This document shows positions 51,772 through 60,004 of a stretch of 64,000 bases of DNA, one piece after another. The DNA comes from Gaetbulibacter_B jejuensis (GTDB lineage Bacteria > Bacteroidota > Bacteroidia > Flavobacteriales > Flavobacteriaceae): positions 496,001 to 560,000 of the forward strand of contig NZ_BAAAGF010000001.1 in NCBI RefSeq assembly GCF_039524015.1. Reading direction: 5' to 3'. Within the stretch, counting starts at the first letter, position 1. The number at the start of each line of letters is the position of its first letter. Below the pieces are notes generated by a model. It saw only the letters and a list, made by a program, of their open reading frames with translations. It did no database searches and was not told where the DNA came from. A program made the translations under genes and the position numbers.

Positions 51772-52383
51772 TTAAATCATTTTTACGGTTTGGGTAAACT
51801 CTCTTCCATCTGTTTTTATTACAACTTTGTAATCTCCTGTGTTACCCTTCATTAATTTATAAACACGTTCAAAAATTTGAGAAGTGCTATCTATGTTTTC
51901 AGAATAGATTAATTCAAAATCTTTATGAGTAGCTTCATTATTTGCATAATGAATTTCTAAACTTAAAGGCGCATTGTTTAACGAGAACTTTGATACAAAC
52001 AAACGGTTGTCTTCCATTCTCAAAATTGGTTTAAAGACCTTAGACTCTAAACTCTTGTTAAATTCTACTCTGTTTTCTACAACTTTAAACGGAATGACAT
52101 TAATTTCAACATCCTTGTTCAACTCAAAAAAGTAATCTCCATTAGGAAGCTGAGTAAGGTCAAACAAATTATTGTATGTTCCTGTTGCGTTTATGGTTTC
52201 TTTATATAGTATAATACCATTAACATCTTTTATTAATAGTTGCTGTCCTTGTTTAACATCGTCTAATGCTAACATTGTTTTTTTCTCCTTACCAACTATT
52301 AAAGTAGCAGTTGCATTTGCGTTGGTTACCATGGCAGCAATAATAGCTACCATAACGATACTGTTTTTAATTGCTTTTTTCAT
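51772..52383 (-). CDS. exported protein of unknown function, Ig-like
   Basis: A 203-residue protein with a signal peptide (MKKAIKNSIVMVAI, then TNANA). The mature part is beta-rich with YNNLFDLTQLPNGDYFFEL, a pattern seen in DUF3244 and sorting-domain-like Ig modules of Bacteroidota. A TACTTTTG promoter box lies 37 bases before the ATG. I cannot assign a function. Confidence 0.7.
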   Translation of the reverse strand: MKKAIKNSIVMVAIIAAMVTNANATATLIVGKEKKTMLALDDVKQGQQLLIKDVNGIILYKETINATGTYNNLFDLTQLPNGDYFFELNKDVEINVIPFKVVENRVEFNKSLESKVFKPILRMEDNRLFVSKFSLNNAPLSLEIHYANNEATHKDFELIYSENIDSTSQIFERVYKLMKGNTGDYKVVIKTDGREFTQTVKMI

Positions 52384-52420
52384 GACATATAAATATTTAG
52401 GTTAATAATTTTGGACACTT

Positions 52421-52428
52421 CAAAAGTA
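52421..52428 (-). promoter_or_regulatory. -7 box TACTTTTG of the exported Ig-like gene
   Basis: TACTTTTG on the minus strand, 37 bases before the start codon. Confidence 0.45.
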
Positions 52429-52569
52429 CACTGAAACGCAAGGTTTAAAAACATCGATTTTTCCCAATTTATATACAGAATTAACTCTATTAACAACACT
52501 ATAACTATAGGTTGTTAAAATAGTATATAATTGAGGTAATTTTAAATAGGTTTTTAATTTCATTACTTG

Positions 52570-52577
52570 TAATTTTG
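52570..52577 (+). promoter_or_regulatory. -7 box TAATTTTG of the AraC gene
   Basis: TAATTTTG on the plus strand, 11 bases before the ATG at 52589; the message would have a very short leader. Confidence 0.45.
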
Positions 52578-52588
52578 CATTGAAAGTT

Positions 52589-53476
52589 ATGGGTATGATA
52601 ACACGAAAACCTACACTCGAAAAAATTAGTCCAGAATTTGGAAGTTCCATTTTTGTGAGACGACATGAAAACTACACGTTTCAAGAAGAAGTAAAACCGT
52701 TTTGGCATTTTCATCCTGAAATTGAACTTATTTACGTAAACAAAGGAAAAGGAAAGCGTCATATAGGTAATCACTTATCGTATTTTAATAACAGTCAATT
52801 ACTGTTAATTGGTCCCAACTTACCTCATAATGGATTTACTGACCGTTTAACCATTAACGGTTCACAAACTTTAATTCAATTTAAACCTGATTTTTTAGGA
52901 ACACATTTTTTTAATATTCCTGAAATGGAACGTATTAATAATTTGTTTGAACGTTCTAAGAAAGGTATTTTGTTTGGAGTTAAAACCAAGAAAAAGTTAG
53001 GCGATAAAATTGAAAGGTTTGCTAAAAAGGAAGGATTTAAAAAAATACTGGTTCTACTTGAAATTTTACACACTTTAGCTAAAGCCGAAGATTATACACT
53101 TTTAAATGCTGATGGGTTTGCTTTTGAAACCGAAGCTCAGGATAGTGCAAAAATTGATATCATTTTTAAACATGTCAATCAAAATTTTACTGAGCACATA
53201 AGCTTAGATGAAATTGCTGATAAAGTGAGTATGACAGTACCTGCGTTTTGTAGATACTTTAAAAAGGTAACAGGAAAAACCTTTACAAAGTTTGTTAATG
53301 AGTATAGAGTAGTGCATGCTACCAAGCTACTTTCTGAAAGTCAAATTAGCATTACTGATGTGTGTTATGAGTGCGGATTCAATAACTTTTCGCACTTTAA
53401 TAAAGTCTTTAAGGAAGTAACAGGTAAAAGTGCATCAAAATATAGAGGCGAAGTAAAACGTATTATCCACAATTAA
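52589..53476 (+). CDS. AraC family regulator with N-terminal cupin sensor
   Basis: A 295-residue regulator. The N-terminal cupin (about 25-115) shows FWHFHPEIELIYVNKGKGKRH, typical of sugar- or metabolite-sensing AraC proteins. The C-terminal AraC domain (about 195-290) has ISLDEIADKVSMTVPAFCRYF and ITDVCYECGFNNFSHFNKVF. I start at ATG 52589; a second ATG lies two codons later, and an upstream TTG is not needed. Its end overlaps the GNAT gene end on the other strand by 4 bases. Targets are unknown. Confidence 0.9.
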   Translation: MGMITRKPTLEKISPEFGSSIFVRRHENYTFQEEVKPFWHFHPEIELIYVNKGKGKRHIGNHLSYFNNSQLLLIGPNLPHNGFTDRLTINGSQTLIQFKPDFLGTHFFNIPEMERINNLFERSKKGILFGVKTKKKLGDKIERFAKKEGFKKILVLLEILHTLAKAEDYTLLNADGFAFETEAQDSAKIDIIFKHVNQNFTEHISLDEIADKVSMTVPAFCRYFKKVTGKTFTKFVNEYRVVHATKLLSESQISITDVCYECGFNNFSHFNKVFKEVTGKSASKYRGEVKRIIHN

Positions 53477-53943
53477 TTAAGCTGCTTTTCAAACACTATT
53501 TTGGTTTGACCAGTTTCATTTGTGTAAACACTTTTAATGTCAAAGCCATTTTTAAGGTTTAAAATCATCATAGGTTTAAAACGATTCATGGATTTGGTTC
53601 TTAACGTATTATAACCTTTGCGATTTATAACTTGTTCTTGCAATTGCGATAGTTGTTTTCCAATACCATTTTTTCTGTGATCTGGTAAAACGCCACCAAC
53701 CCAACTGTAAAAAGTAGTAGCGTTATACTTGTAACCTATTTTAAAACCAATTAATTGCTTTTGATGATAACAAAGTAGAGTTAATAGGTCTTCTTTTTGG
53801 TGAATTCTGTCGTTAAAAAAATCGATATTATAGTCTTCAAAAACAGATTTATAAACGGTTAAAATTGCGTTTAAGTTATTTTTAGAAGGAATGCCTTCTA
53901 GTGTTTTAAAAGTAAATTTAGCGTTCTCCATCCCATTCTGCAT
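53473..53943 (-). CDS. GNAT family N-acetyltransferase
   Basis: A 156-residue acetyltransferase. The acetyl-CoA loop is DHRKNGIGKQL near residues 87-97, preceded by WVGGVLP and followed by LRTKSMNRFKPMM. It overlaps the HD gene by 26 bases if the ATG at 53943 is used, or 14 if the ATG four codons later (MENAKFTFK) is the start. The substrate is unknown; coupling with the HD hydrolase and an acyltransferase suggests one operon. Confidence 0.82.
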   Translation of the reverse strand: MQNGMENAKFTFKTLEGIPSKNNLNAILTVYKSVFEDYNIDFFNDRIHQKEDLLTLLCYHQKQLIGFKIGYKYNATTFYSWVGGVLPDHRKNGIGKQLSQLQEQVINRKGYNTLRTKSMNRFKPMMILNLKNGFDIKSVYTNETGQTKIVFEKQLN

Positions 53944-54574
53944 AAAATTGCTCTAGATAGGTTTCCATAAATTGATGTCTTTTAGAGGCAATTTGTTGTC
54001 CTGTTTTGGTATTCATTTTGTCTTTTAACAACAATAGCTTTTCATAAAAATGATTTATTGTAGGTGCTGCAGAGGTTTTGTATTCCTCTTTGGTCATGTT
54101 CATGTTGGGTTGTATTGAAGGGTCAAACAACGGTCTGTTTTTAAAACCACCATAATTAAAACAGCGTGCAATACCAATAGCTCCAATGGCATCTAACCTA
54201 TCAGCATCCTGAACAACTTGTAATTCTTTAGATGTAAATTCAGTGTTTCCACTTAGGGAGTTTTTAAAGGAAATGTGTTTTATAATATTTACAACATGCT
54301 CAATAATTAAAGAATCAACATTTAACTCAAACAAAAATACTCTTGCCATTTCAGGACCCACAGTTTCATCTCCATTATGAAATTTACTATCAGCGATATC
54401 ATGTAGTAATGCTCCAAGTTGTACTACAAAATCATCAACAGGTTCTTTTTTAGAAATCAATACAGCATTGTTGTATACTCTTAAGGTATGAAACCAATCA
54501 TGACCACCTTCGGCATTTTTAAGAGTCTCTTTTACATAAGCTTTAGTAGCGTCAATTATTTGTTGATTAGTCAT
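53918..54574 (-). CDS. HD domain phosphohydrolase
   Basis: A 218-residue metal-dependent phosphohydrolase of the YedJ type. The ligands are in HDWFHTLRV (first His), LLHDIADSKF (HD pair) and QDADRLDAIGAIG (last Asp). Family members act on nucleotides or related phosphate esters. It overlaps the acyltransferase gene by 4 bases upstream and the GNAT gene downstream. Confidence 0.9.
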   Translation of the reverse strand: MTNQQIIDATKAYVKETLKNAEGGHDWFHTLRVYNNAVLISKKEPVDDFVVQLGALLHDIADSKFHNGDETVGPEMARVFLFELNVDSLIIEHVVNIIKHISFKNSLSGNTEFTSKELQVVQDADRLDAIGAIGIARCFNYGGFKNRPLFDPSIQPNMNMTKEEYKTSAAPTINHFYEKLLLLKDKMNTKTGQQIASKRHQFMETYLEQFYAEWDGER

Positions 54575-55308
54575 GATTTTATTGAAGAAGTTATAGTCTG
54601 TTCAATATTGTTAATAAGTGCAATATGGTCTTTACTGTCGCTTAAAATTATAGGTTCATGAACAGTAAACGTAATATGAGCTCCAAGTCCCATTGGAAAT
54701 TTACCATAACGCAAGGTTTTCCATGAGTTATTTATGGTTACAGGAACTATGGTTGCAGAAGGAATATGCTCAAACAAAGTAAGTAGTCCTTTTCTTTGAA
54801 AAGGTTTTGGTGTTCCAGTTCTACTTCTTGTCCCTTCAGGAAAAATCACAGCTGCACGCTTGGTGGTTTCAATATAGTGCGAAAAATCTTCAATAGCTTT
54901 TATGGCTTGTTTTGGGTTTTTTCGGTCAATCAATGCAGAACCACCATGACGTAAATTAAACGATACACTTGGGATGCCTTTACCTAATTCTTTCTTGCTA
55001 ATAAACTTTACATGGTGTTTTCGCATGTACCAAATTAAAGGAGGAATATCGTACATACTTTGGTGGTTAGCAACAATAATAACTGGTTGGTTGCTGCTAA
55101 TTTGAAACGGATTGGAAAACGAAAAACGAGTACCTAAAACATTAAGGCATCTCATAATGAAAAACTGCAACCAATCTACACTTATCTTATGAGCTTTATA
55201 TCCAAATACATTAAGACACAGCCATTGTATTGGATGAAAAATAACTAGCGTTAATCCAAACAGTATAAAGTAAATAACCGTTAAAGGGTAGGCAAAAAGT
55301 TTTGTCAT
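54571..55308 (-). CDS. plsC: 1-acyl-sn-glycerol-3-phosphate acyltransferase
   Basis: A 245-residue membrane enzyme that makes phosphatidate from lysophosphatidate. NHQSMYD is the HX4D catalytic motif, FPEGTRSRTG the substrate-binding motif, and IVPVTINNSW motif IV. A hydrophobic N-terminus (about 5-25) anchors it. I start at ATG 55306-55308 (MTKLFAYPLT), as the in-frame TTG at 55326 overlaps the promoter box. A TACTTTTG box lies 4 bases before the ATG, so the mRNA is probably leaderless. It resembles known PlsC more closely than the gene at 5328. Confidence 0.9.
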   Translation of the reverse strand: MTKLFAYPLTVIYFILFGLTLVIFHPIQWLCLNVFGYKAHKISVDWLQFFIMRCLNVLGTRFSFSNPFQISSNQPVIIVANHQSMYDIPPLIWYMRKHHVKFISKKELGKGIPSVSFNLRHGGSALIDRKNPKQAIKAIEDFSHYIETTKRAAVIFPEGTRSRTGTPKPFQRKGLLTLFEHIPSATIVPVTINNSWKTLRYGKFPMGLGAHITFTVHEPIILSDSKDHIALINNIEQTITSSIKS

Positions 55309-55312
55309 ATTA

Positions 55313-55320
55313 CAAAAGTA
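55313..55320 (-). promoter_or_regulatory. -7 box TACTTTTG directly before plsC
   Basis: TACTTTTG on the minus strand, 4 bases before the ATG, which predicts a leaderless message. Confidence 0.45.
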
Positions 55321-55341
55321 ATTCAATGAAATGTATGCACA

Positions 55342-55370
55342 AAAAAACCACGACTATATCGTGGTTTTTT
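55342..55370. terminator. terminator of the bacilliredoxin gene
   Basis: A 12-bp stem (AAAAAACCACGA with TCGTGGTTTTTT) around a 5-base loop. It is symmetric, and as the genes on both sides are on the minus strand it ends the upstream one. Confidence 0.85.
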
Positions 55371-55395
55371 CATAATTCTTTAATGTTGTAGCAAA

Positions 55396-55806
55396 TTAAC
55401 AGTGCTCGTTATAAGCATCAACTAGGTTGTCAGCAATCATGTCAGCTGGACGACCTTCAATGTGGTGACGCTCTAACATATGAACCAATTCACCATCTTT
55501 AAATAAAGCCATACTTGGAGAACTTGGAGGAAAAGGAACCATGTAAGCTCTAGCTTTATCAGTAGCTTCTTTATCTACACCTGCAAAAACAGTTACTAAG
55601 TGATCAGGACGTTTAGCATTTTGTAAACTCATTCTAGCTCCTGGACGTGCATTTGCTGCAGCACAACCACAAACCGAGTTTACAACTACTAAAGTTGTTC
55701 CTTTTTTTGCTAAAGCAGCATCAACAGCTTCAACAGTATGTAATTCTTCAAAACCAACATTGGTCAAATCTTCGCGCATTGGTTTTACTAATTCTGCTGG
55801 ATACAT
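55396..55806 (-). CDS. BrxA/BrxB family bacilliredoxin
   Basis: A 136-residue thioredoxin-like protein of the YphP/BrxA family. The active site is the CGC in VNSVCGCAAANARPG, characteristic of the family. Bacilliredoxins remove bacillithiol from S-bacillithiolated proteins; many flavobacteria are thought to make bacillithiol. PFPPSSPSMALF and the HHIEGRP tail also match. It has its own TATCTTTG promoter and terminator. Confidence 0.93.
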   Translation of the reverse strand: MYPAELVKPMREDLTNVGFEELHTVEAVDAALAKKGTTLVVVNSVCGCAAANARPGARMSLQNAKRPDHLVTVFAGVDKEATDKARAYMVPFPPSSPSMALFKDGELVHMLERHHIEGRPADMIADNLVDAYNEHC

Positions 55807-55842
55807 ATATCGTAAATTTTATAAGATTAATAATTTATTGTG

Positions 55843-55850
55843 CAAAGATA
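55843..55850 (-). promoter_or_regulatory. -7 box TATCTTTG of the bacilliredoxin gene
   Basis: TATCTTTG on the minus strand, 36 bases before the ATG, a full TAnnTTTG match. Confidence 0.55.
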
Positions 55851-55997
55851 CGGAAAAATAGTAGGCAATCGACAGATTGTAGTTGTTAGAATAAATAGAA
55901 CCATTTAGGTTTTCAATGGGTAATTTCAGTAACAAAAGCTGTTAAAAAACTACTAACTATAGTATATTTGAGTCCCTTATAAAATTAAAATACACAT

Positions 55998-56777
55998 ATG
56001 AGTTTTTCAAAATGGATTGGAGCTTCAATTGGTTGGTCTGTTGGAGGTCCAATAGGAGCAATTGTAGGTTTAGCTTTAGGTAGTATTGTTGATGCTATGA
56101 CCAATGGCAATGGTGGTCCGCTTTTAGGACAAAGTGAACCAAAACGTACAAGACAAGGTCGTTATAGCTCAAGACCAACTAAGGCACCAAAACAAACACA
56201 ATCTGGCGATTTTGAAGTAAGTCTACTCATTTTAGCGTCTATAGTTATAAAAGCCGATGGTAACCAAGACCAAAGAGAACTGGATTTTGTAAGGCAACAG
56301 TTTACCAATATGTATGGTAAAGACCGAGCAAATAATGCGTTTAGACTCTTTAAAAGTATTAGTAAGCAGAATATTTCTACAAGACAAGTTTGTATGCAAA
56401 TACGCAGTATGATGGATCATGCGTCGCGTTTGCAACTACTTCATTTTTTATTTGGAATAGCAAAAGCTGATGGACACGTTACTGAAGATGAAGTAAGACA
56501 AATTTATACCATTTCAGGGTATTTAAGCATTAGTTCACGCGATTTTGAAAGTATTAAAGCCATGTTTTACAACAGTACAGATAGTGCTTATAAAATACTT
56601 GAAATCACTAAAGATGCTACTGTTGATGAAATTAAAGCTGCCTATCGTAAAATGGCAAAAAAATACCATCCTGACAGGGTAGCGCATCTAGGAGAAGAAC
56701 ACCAAAAAGGAGCTGAAGAGAAGTTTAGACGTGTACAGGAAGCGTATGAAAAGCTACAAAAGGAAAAACGATTTTAA
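55998..56777 (+). CDS. TerB-like and J domain co-chaperone (DjlA type)
   Basis: A 259-residue protein. The N-terminus is a glycine-zipper membrane segment (GASIGWSVGGPIGAIVGLALG). A TerB/DjlA-like helical domain (about 68-180) and a C-terminal J domain (about 195-259; YKILEITKDATVDEIKAAY and the HPD motif in KKYHPDRVAH) follow. It should stimulate DnaK at the membrane. Its stop codon overlaps the end of a small minus-strand ORF by 4 bases. Confidence 0.9.
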   Translation: MSFSKWIGASIGWSVGGPIGAIVGLALGSIVDAMTNGNGGPLLGQSEPKRTRQGRYSSRPTKAPKQTQSGDFEVSLLILASIVIKADGNQDQRELDFVRQQFTNMYGKDRANNAFRLFKSISKQNISTRQVCMQIRSMMDHASRLQLLHFLFGIAKADGHVTEDEVRQIYTISGYLSISSRDFESIKAMFYNSTDSAYKILEITKDATVDEIKAAYRKMAKKYHPDRVAHLGEEHQKGAEEKFRRVQEAYEKLQKEKRF

Positions 56778-56875
56778 ATGTATTGAAGAGCGATTTCGTT
56801 TTCGGTTTCGATTTTAAGTAGTAATTCTTTACTACGCTCTAAATGATAATCAACCTCTAAACAAAAAGAAATCAT
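56774..56875 (-). CDS. possible 33-residue ORF or gene remnant
   Basis: An ATG at 56875, inside the end of the permease gene, opens a 33-codon frame to 56774. The translation (DYHLERSKELLLKIETENEI in its middle and end) has the amphipathic helical look of real protein. It overlaps the permease by 26 bases and the TerB-J stop by 4. It could be a small coupled gene or the C-terminal remnant of a lost gene. I recognise no family. Confidence 0.3.
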   Translation of the reverse strand: MISFCLEVDYHLERSKELLLKIETENEIALQYI

Positions 56876-58010
56876 CTTTCATGTCTTCAATTTGGGCATC
56901 TTCGTTTGTGATAATATAATCAATTGCTTTTGAAGTAAACTCGTCGCCTTTTGATGTAAGTGAAACAATCTTGTTGTTAATTTCAATCATATTGTTCTTT
57001 TGGGCCAAATCCAATACGGTTTTACTGCGCACTTTTTGCCAATTGATATGTTCGTTGAGGTGATTGACATGACGTTCTTCAATATCGTCATGGTTTTTTA
57101 AATGCAGTAAAAATGTAAGTAAAGACACTTCAATACGTTGTTGTTTTTCTCGGTACATTACTGCTATTAAACCTTTACTTGGTGCAAACAAGTACACGAT
57201 TAAAAAAAGTAAACCTAGCATAGTTGTTATTGAGCCCGCAATTGAGGCATCCAACCAATGTGCAAACCAATAGCCAGAAATAGCACTAAATACACCAAAT
57301 ATTATAGCGAGTAAGAGCATTTTCTTTAAGTCGGTTGTTATTAAATAGGCAGCTGCAGCAGGTGCAATCATTAAAGCTACAACTAAAATAGCACCAACAG
57401 CATCAAAAGCACCAACAGTAGTTACCGAAGACACAGTCATTAGTCCATAATGAATTAAAGCAGGAGAAAACCCGAGTGAAGCGGCTAATCCAGCATCAAA
57501 GGTACTTATTTTTAGTTCTTTAAAAAAAGCAAAAAGTAACCCTAAGGTAATAAGTAGAATAGCGCCAATAATCCATAACGATTTTGGACCAACATCAGTT
57601 CCTGCAATAAAAAGTCTGTCAAAAGGCGCAAAAGCCAATTCGCCCAAAAGTACAGCATCTACATCCAAATGCACATCGTTGGCATTTTTGGCAATCATGA
57701 TCACACCAATACTAAACAAAGCAGGAAACACCAATCCAATAGCAGTATCTTCTTTCACCAAACCTGTTTTTTGAATGTGCTCAACCAAAACTACTGTAAT
57801 AATTCCTGTGATGGCTGCTAACAAAATGAGCAATGGCGAGTTGAGGTCTTGTGTTATGAAAAATCCAATTACAATTCCTGGTAAAATAGAATGACTGATA
57901 GCATCGCTAATCATTGCCATTTTTCGAAGCACTAAAAATGTTCCAGGAATGGCACAAGCCACAGCAACCAAACTGGCAATGAGCTGTATTTCAATTTGAG
58001 CGCTATTCAT
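56850..58010 (-). CDS. metal ABC transporter permease with C-terminal winged-helix-like tail (second permease)
   Basis: A 386-residue permease of the ZnuB/MntB family. About eight membrane segments occupy 1-285; the signature FLVLRKMAMISDAISHSILPGI lies near the N-terminus. About 100 extra residues follow the last helix (EVSLLTFLLHLKNHDDIEE, then SKTVLDLAQKNNMIEINNKI), reading like a winged-helix, DtxR-like domain. I start at ATG 58008-58010, as an upstream ATG adds a non-family leader. It overlaps the first permease by 8 bases, so the two are probably subunits of one channel. Confidence 0.88.
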   Translation of the reverse strand: MNSAQIEIQLIASLVAVACAIPGTFLVLRKMAMISDAISHSILPGIVIGFFITQDLNSPLLILLAAITGIITVVLVEHIQKTGLVKEDTAIGLVFPALFSIGVIMIAKNANDVHLDVDAVLLGELAFAPFDRLFIAGTDVGPKSLWIIGAILLITLGLLFAFFKELKISTFDAGLAASLGFSPALIHYGLMTVSSVTTVGAFDAVGAILVVALMIAPAAAAYLITTDLKKMLLLAIIFGVFSAISGYWFAHWLDASIAGSITTMLGLLFLIVYLFAPSKGLIAVMYREKQQRIEVSLLTFLLHLKNHDDIEERHVNHLNEHINWQKVRSKTVLDLAQKNNMIEINNKIVSLTSKGDEFTSKAIDYIITNEDAQIEDMKDDFFLFRG

Positions 58011-59037
58011 CGGTTTTGTGTTGTTGGTTATACAGGTTAGCGGCTTTTTCAAACCCTTTTTGGGTTAAACTCCACATCGTACCATCTATAGTAACATAGT
58101 CTTTATCAACCAGTTTTTGCAGTGTTTTACGTGTAAACCCATGGAAGTTATTCAAGATTTTAATTGTGTGTGGATGCGAAATATCTTCATGGGTTTCAGC
58201 AATATGGTACATAAAGGCCAAGGTTTTTTGCTGTTCCAAATCGCGTCTATTGGCAATAAATCGGATTTGTCGAAATAGTAATCCTCTGCTTGGAGAAAAG
58301 ATAAAAGACACAACAACAAACACTGATGCTACAATAACAATAACAGGACCAGTAGATAGGTTGTTCTGACTTGCGCTAATGGCAGTACCAAACACTCCTG
58401 AAAAGGCGCCAAAAATAGCAGCTAAAAGCACCATCTTACTCAAGCTATTGGTCCATTGTCTTGCAGCAGCAGCAGGTGCTAATAACATAGCACTCATTAA
58501 AACCACACCTACAGTTTGTAAGCCTAAAACAATAGCTAAAACAATAAAACTCGTAATTAGGATGTCAATGGTTTTGGTGTTGAAACCTAATGTTTTTGCA
58601 TAGTCTTTATCAAACAATAATATTTTGAATTCCTTCCAAAAGAGTAAAAGCACCAATAAGCACAGTCCAGTCACGATAGCCATTAACCACACATCACTTT
58701 CCACTAAGGTTGCCGCTTGACCAAACAGGTATTTGTCTAATCCAGCTTGATTGGCATTGGGTTGTTTTTGAATAAAGGTGAGCAATAACATTCCAAAACC
58801 AAAGAACAAGGACAAAATCAATCCCAACGCAGTATCCGATTTTAAATGTGTTTTGGTAATGATACCTCTAATCCAGAACGTGCCAAGTAACCCACTTACT
58901 AAAGCACCTAACAAGAGCGTATTGCTGTCTTTTGCTCCAGTAATTAAAAAAGCGATTGCAATTCCAGGTAAGGCAGCGTGGGAAATAGCATCTCCAAGTA
59001 AACTTTGTTTTCGGAGTACAGCAAAACTACCCAACAT
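58003..59037 (-). CDS. metal ABC transporter permease with C-terminal winged-helix-like tail (first permease; true start uncertain)
   Basis: A ZnuB/MntB-type permease, 344 residues from the first available ATG (MLGSFAVLRKQSLLGDAISH). That ATG falls inside membrane helix 1. The same frame continues upstream without a stop to 59157, encoding LRTITLGTAILGAVTG and EYIELVINDY as expected for the family, but it has no ATG, GTG or TTG. The true start is therefore a non-standard codon (for example ATA 59128-59130), or a one-base indel separates it from the ATG at 59158. The C-terminus carries a winged-helix-like tail (about 255-344; TLAFMYHIAETHEDI and LVDKDYVTIDGTMWSLTQKG). Confidence 0.85.
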   Translation of the reverse strand: MLGSFAVLRKQSLLGDAISHAALPGIAIAFLITGAKDSNTLLLGALVSGLLGTFWIRGIITKTHLKSDTALGLILSLFFGFGMLLLTFIQKQPNANQAGLDKYLFGQAATLVESDVWLMAIVTGLCLLVLLLFWKEFKILLFDKDYAKTLGFNTKTIDILITSFIVLAIVLGLQTVGVVLMSAMLLAPAAAARQWTNSLSKMVLLAAIFGAFSGVFGTAISASQNNLSTGPVIVIVASVFVVVSFIFSPSRGLLFRQIRFIANRRDLEQQKTLAFMYHIAETHEDISHPHTIKILNNFHGFTRKTLQKLVDKDYVTIDGTMWSLTQKGFEKAANLYNQQHKTDE

Positions 59038-59176
59038 ACCAGTAACAGCACCAAGAATTGCGGTTCCAAGTGTGATGGTTCTTAAGGTGTAATCGTTAAT
59101 TACGAGTTCTATGTATTCTAGAAAGTCTATTGGGATTTTGTTGTTAGAGGTTAGACATTAGTTTTTGTTTTTTTTC

Positions 59177-59254
59177 ATTCCGCAATATCACACTGAGCTT
59201 GTCAAAGTATTGATGCGGAATCCATTAATTTTAGATCCTGAATCAAGTTCAGGA
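59177..59254. repeat. extragenic palindromic repeat within the metal ABC operon
   Basis: Two adjacent inverted repeats: ATTCCGCA with TGCGGAAT (59177-59221) and TCCTGAA with TTCAGGA (59236-59254). The sequence includes CACTGAGCTTGTC, a type of extragenic repeat I recall from Bacteroidota genomes. It sits between the ATPase and first permease genes. Confidence 0.65.
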
Positions 59255-59269
59255 TGACAGTTTTTAATA

Positions 59270-60004
59270 TTACTCTTGTATACTCACTTTATAATTAATG
59301 CCGTAGGTTTTAGTCAGGTTGTCATCATTAAAAATATCCTTAACAGGACCTGTGGCAATTTTTTTCACATTTAAGAAAGTTACCCAATCAAAATATTCAG
59401 GAACCGTTTGTAAATCGTGATGCACGACGATAACGGTTTTTCCTGCTTTTCGCAATTCCTTTAAAATATTGATAATGGCAATTTCAGTAGTGGCATCAAC
59501 ACCTTGAAAAGGTTCATCCATAAAATATATGGAAGCGTCCTGCACCAAAGCTCGTGCTAAAAAAATACGCTGTTGTTGTCCTCCAGATAACTGACTAATT
59601 TGTCTATTTTTAAAAGGCAACATACCTACTTTTTCCAAAGCTTCAAGAGCTGCTTTTTTTTCTTTTTGACCAGGACGTTTTATCCAGCCTAAACTGCCAT
59701 AAGTTCCCATCATGACAACATCTAAAGCTGTTGTTGGGAAATCCCAATCTACACTTCCTTTTTGAGGCACATAAGCAACCAAATCACGTTGTTTCTCGTA
59801 AGGTTTTCCATAAATGGAAACACTACCAGCAATAGGTTTTAAAATACCCAATATGGCTTTGATGAGTGTCGATTTTCCTGCGCCATTTGGCCCAACAATA
59901 GCCATAAGAACACCTTCAGGAATTTCTAAATCAATATCCCAAAGTACAGGTTTGTAGTTATAAGCAACCGTTAAATCATCGACTTGTACAGCTATTTTTT
60001 TCAT
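59270..60004 (-). CDS. metal ABC transporter ATP-binding protein
   Basis: A 244-residue ATPase of the ZnuC/MntB class. Walker A is GPNGAGKST, the signature is SGGQQQR, Walker B is YFMDEPFQGVD, and the H-loop lies in IVVHHDLQTV. It powers the two permeases downstream. It overlaps the binding-protein gene by one base, and a repeat element separates it from the permeases. Confidence 0.95.
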   Translation of the reverse strand: MKKIAVQVDDLTVAYNYKPVLWDIDLEIPEGVLMAIVGPNGAGKSTLIKAILGILKPIAGSVSIYGKPYEKQRDLVAYVPQKGSVDWDFPTTALDVVMMGTYGSLGWIKRPGQKEKKAALEALEKVGMLPFKNRQISQLSGGQQQRIFLARALVQDASIYFMDEPFQGVDATTEIAIINILKELRKAGKTVIVVHHDLQTVPEYFDWVTFLNVKKIATGPVKDIFNDDNLTKTYGINYKVSIQE

